Below are positions 12,837-12,960 of a stretch of DNA of 12,960 bases, piece by piece (positions within the stretch are counted from its first letter, which is position 1; each line of letters begins with the position of its first letter). The DNA comes from Gammaproteobacteria bacterium (lineage in GTDB: Bacteria; Pseudomonadota; Gammaproteobacteria; UBA9214). A program made the position numbers and the translations under genes. The DNA lies in NCBI GenBank assembly GCA_030632175.1, contig DAOVVG010000047.1, positions 1 through 12,960 on the forward strand, written 5' to 3'. The notes beneath the pieces were generated by a model. The model had not been told where the DNA came from and searched no databases. It worked only from the letters and a program-made list of their open reading frames with translations.

Positions 12837-12960
12837 ATGATGAAACTATTGAAACAATTTGTGGTGGTTGCAACCCTGCTCTCGGGCGCCGTGTTCGCGC
12901 AGGCAGAGGAAGCTGATGTCTGTTCGCCGTTCATGGACGGCAAGGTTGATGAGACCTTGC
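12837..12960 (+). CDS. Exported protein, 5' end only (runs off the window)
   Basis: The ATG at 12837 (or the adjacent ATG at 12840) follows AAGG with 7-nt spacing. The visible 41 residues begin MMKLLKQFVVVATLLSG, then AVFAQAEEADVCSPFMDGKV. This is a typical signal peptide with probable cleavage after AVFA or AQA, followed by a mature start containing one cysteine (VCSPF). No in-frame stop occurs before the window ends. Too little is present to name the family. Confidence 0.72.
   Translation, partial: MMKLLKQFVVVATLLSGAVFAQAEEADVCSPFMDGKVDETL

Overview
The window looks like chromosomal DNA of a gammaproteobacterium of moderate GC content, probably environmental. The grounds are the gene families (gamma-type pdxH, a DsbB whose cysteines fall at the E. 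coli positions, PQQ-type sugar dehydrogenase, YjbQ, YugP) and a GTAGGAGCGG...CCGC REP element of the kind common in Pseudomonas and relatives. No phage, plasmid, transposase, tRNA, rRNA or CRISPR gene is visible. The species cannot be named from the sequence.

Layout. 1-186: a REP array with a 114-bp period, into which the 3' ends of the neighbouring frames run. 178-987 (-): inositol-monophosphatase-family phosphatase, divergent from 1052-2380 (+), an exported PQQ/sorbosone-dehydrogenase-type beta-propeller whose last 27 residues are encoded by a second copy of the array (2296-2548). 2589-3587 (+): quinone-oxidoreductase-like MDR enzyme. 3606-6237 (-): a HAMP-only membrane protein, a wrecked OmpA C-terminal domain, a DsbB-like protein, a YugP-type zinc peptidase, and a frameshifted yjbQ overlapping it by ATGA. 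6310-6433 (+): a possible small RNA ending in a clear intrinsic terminator that has no gene to serve. 6541-7149 (+): unrecognised 202-aa protein, convergent with the next unit through overlapping stop codons. 7146-10636 (-): a two-gene unit with an acetolactate-synthase-like TPP enzyme first, then a 601-codon glycosyltransferase-like gene interrupted by one in-frame TGA. 10962-11603 (+): pdxH. 11877-12500 (+): exported protein with an internal duplication, followed by a strong hairpin. 12837-12960 (+): start of another exported protein, cut by the window edge.

How the genes relate. Most are solo housekeeping or envelope genes. Two neighbourhoods look linked. The yjbQ/yugP pair is translationally coupled, although yjbQ is now broken. 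The TPP-enzyme/glycosyltransferase-like pair lies 14 nt apart under one candidate promoter. This pair is the best candidate for something undescribed, because its second gene is read through a single TGA that is followed by a stem-loop. That could be simple gene decay, since the window holds two other clear pseudogenes, or recoding such as selenocysteine insertion. The window alone cannot decide between them.
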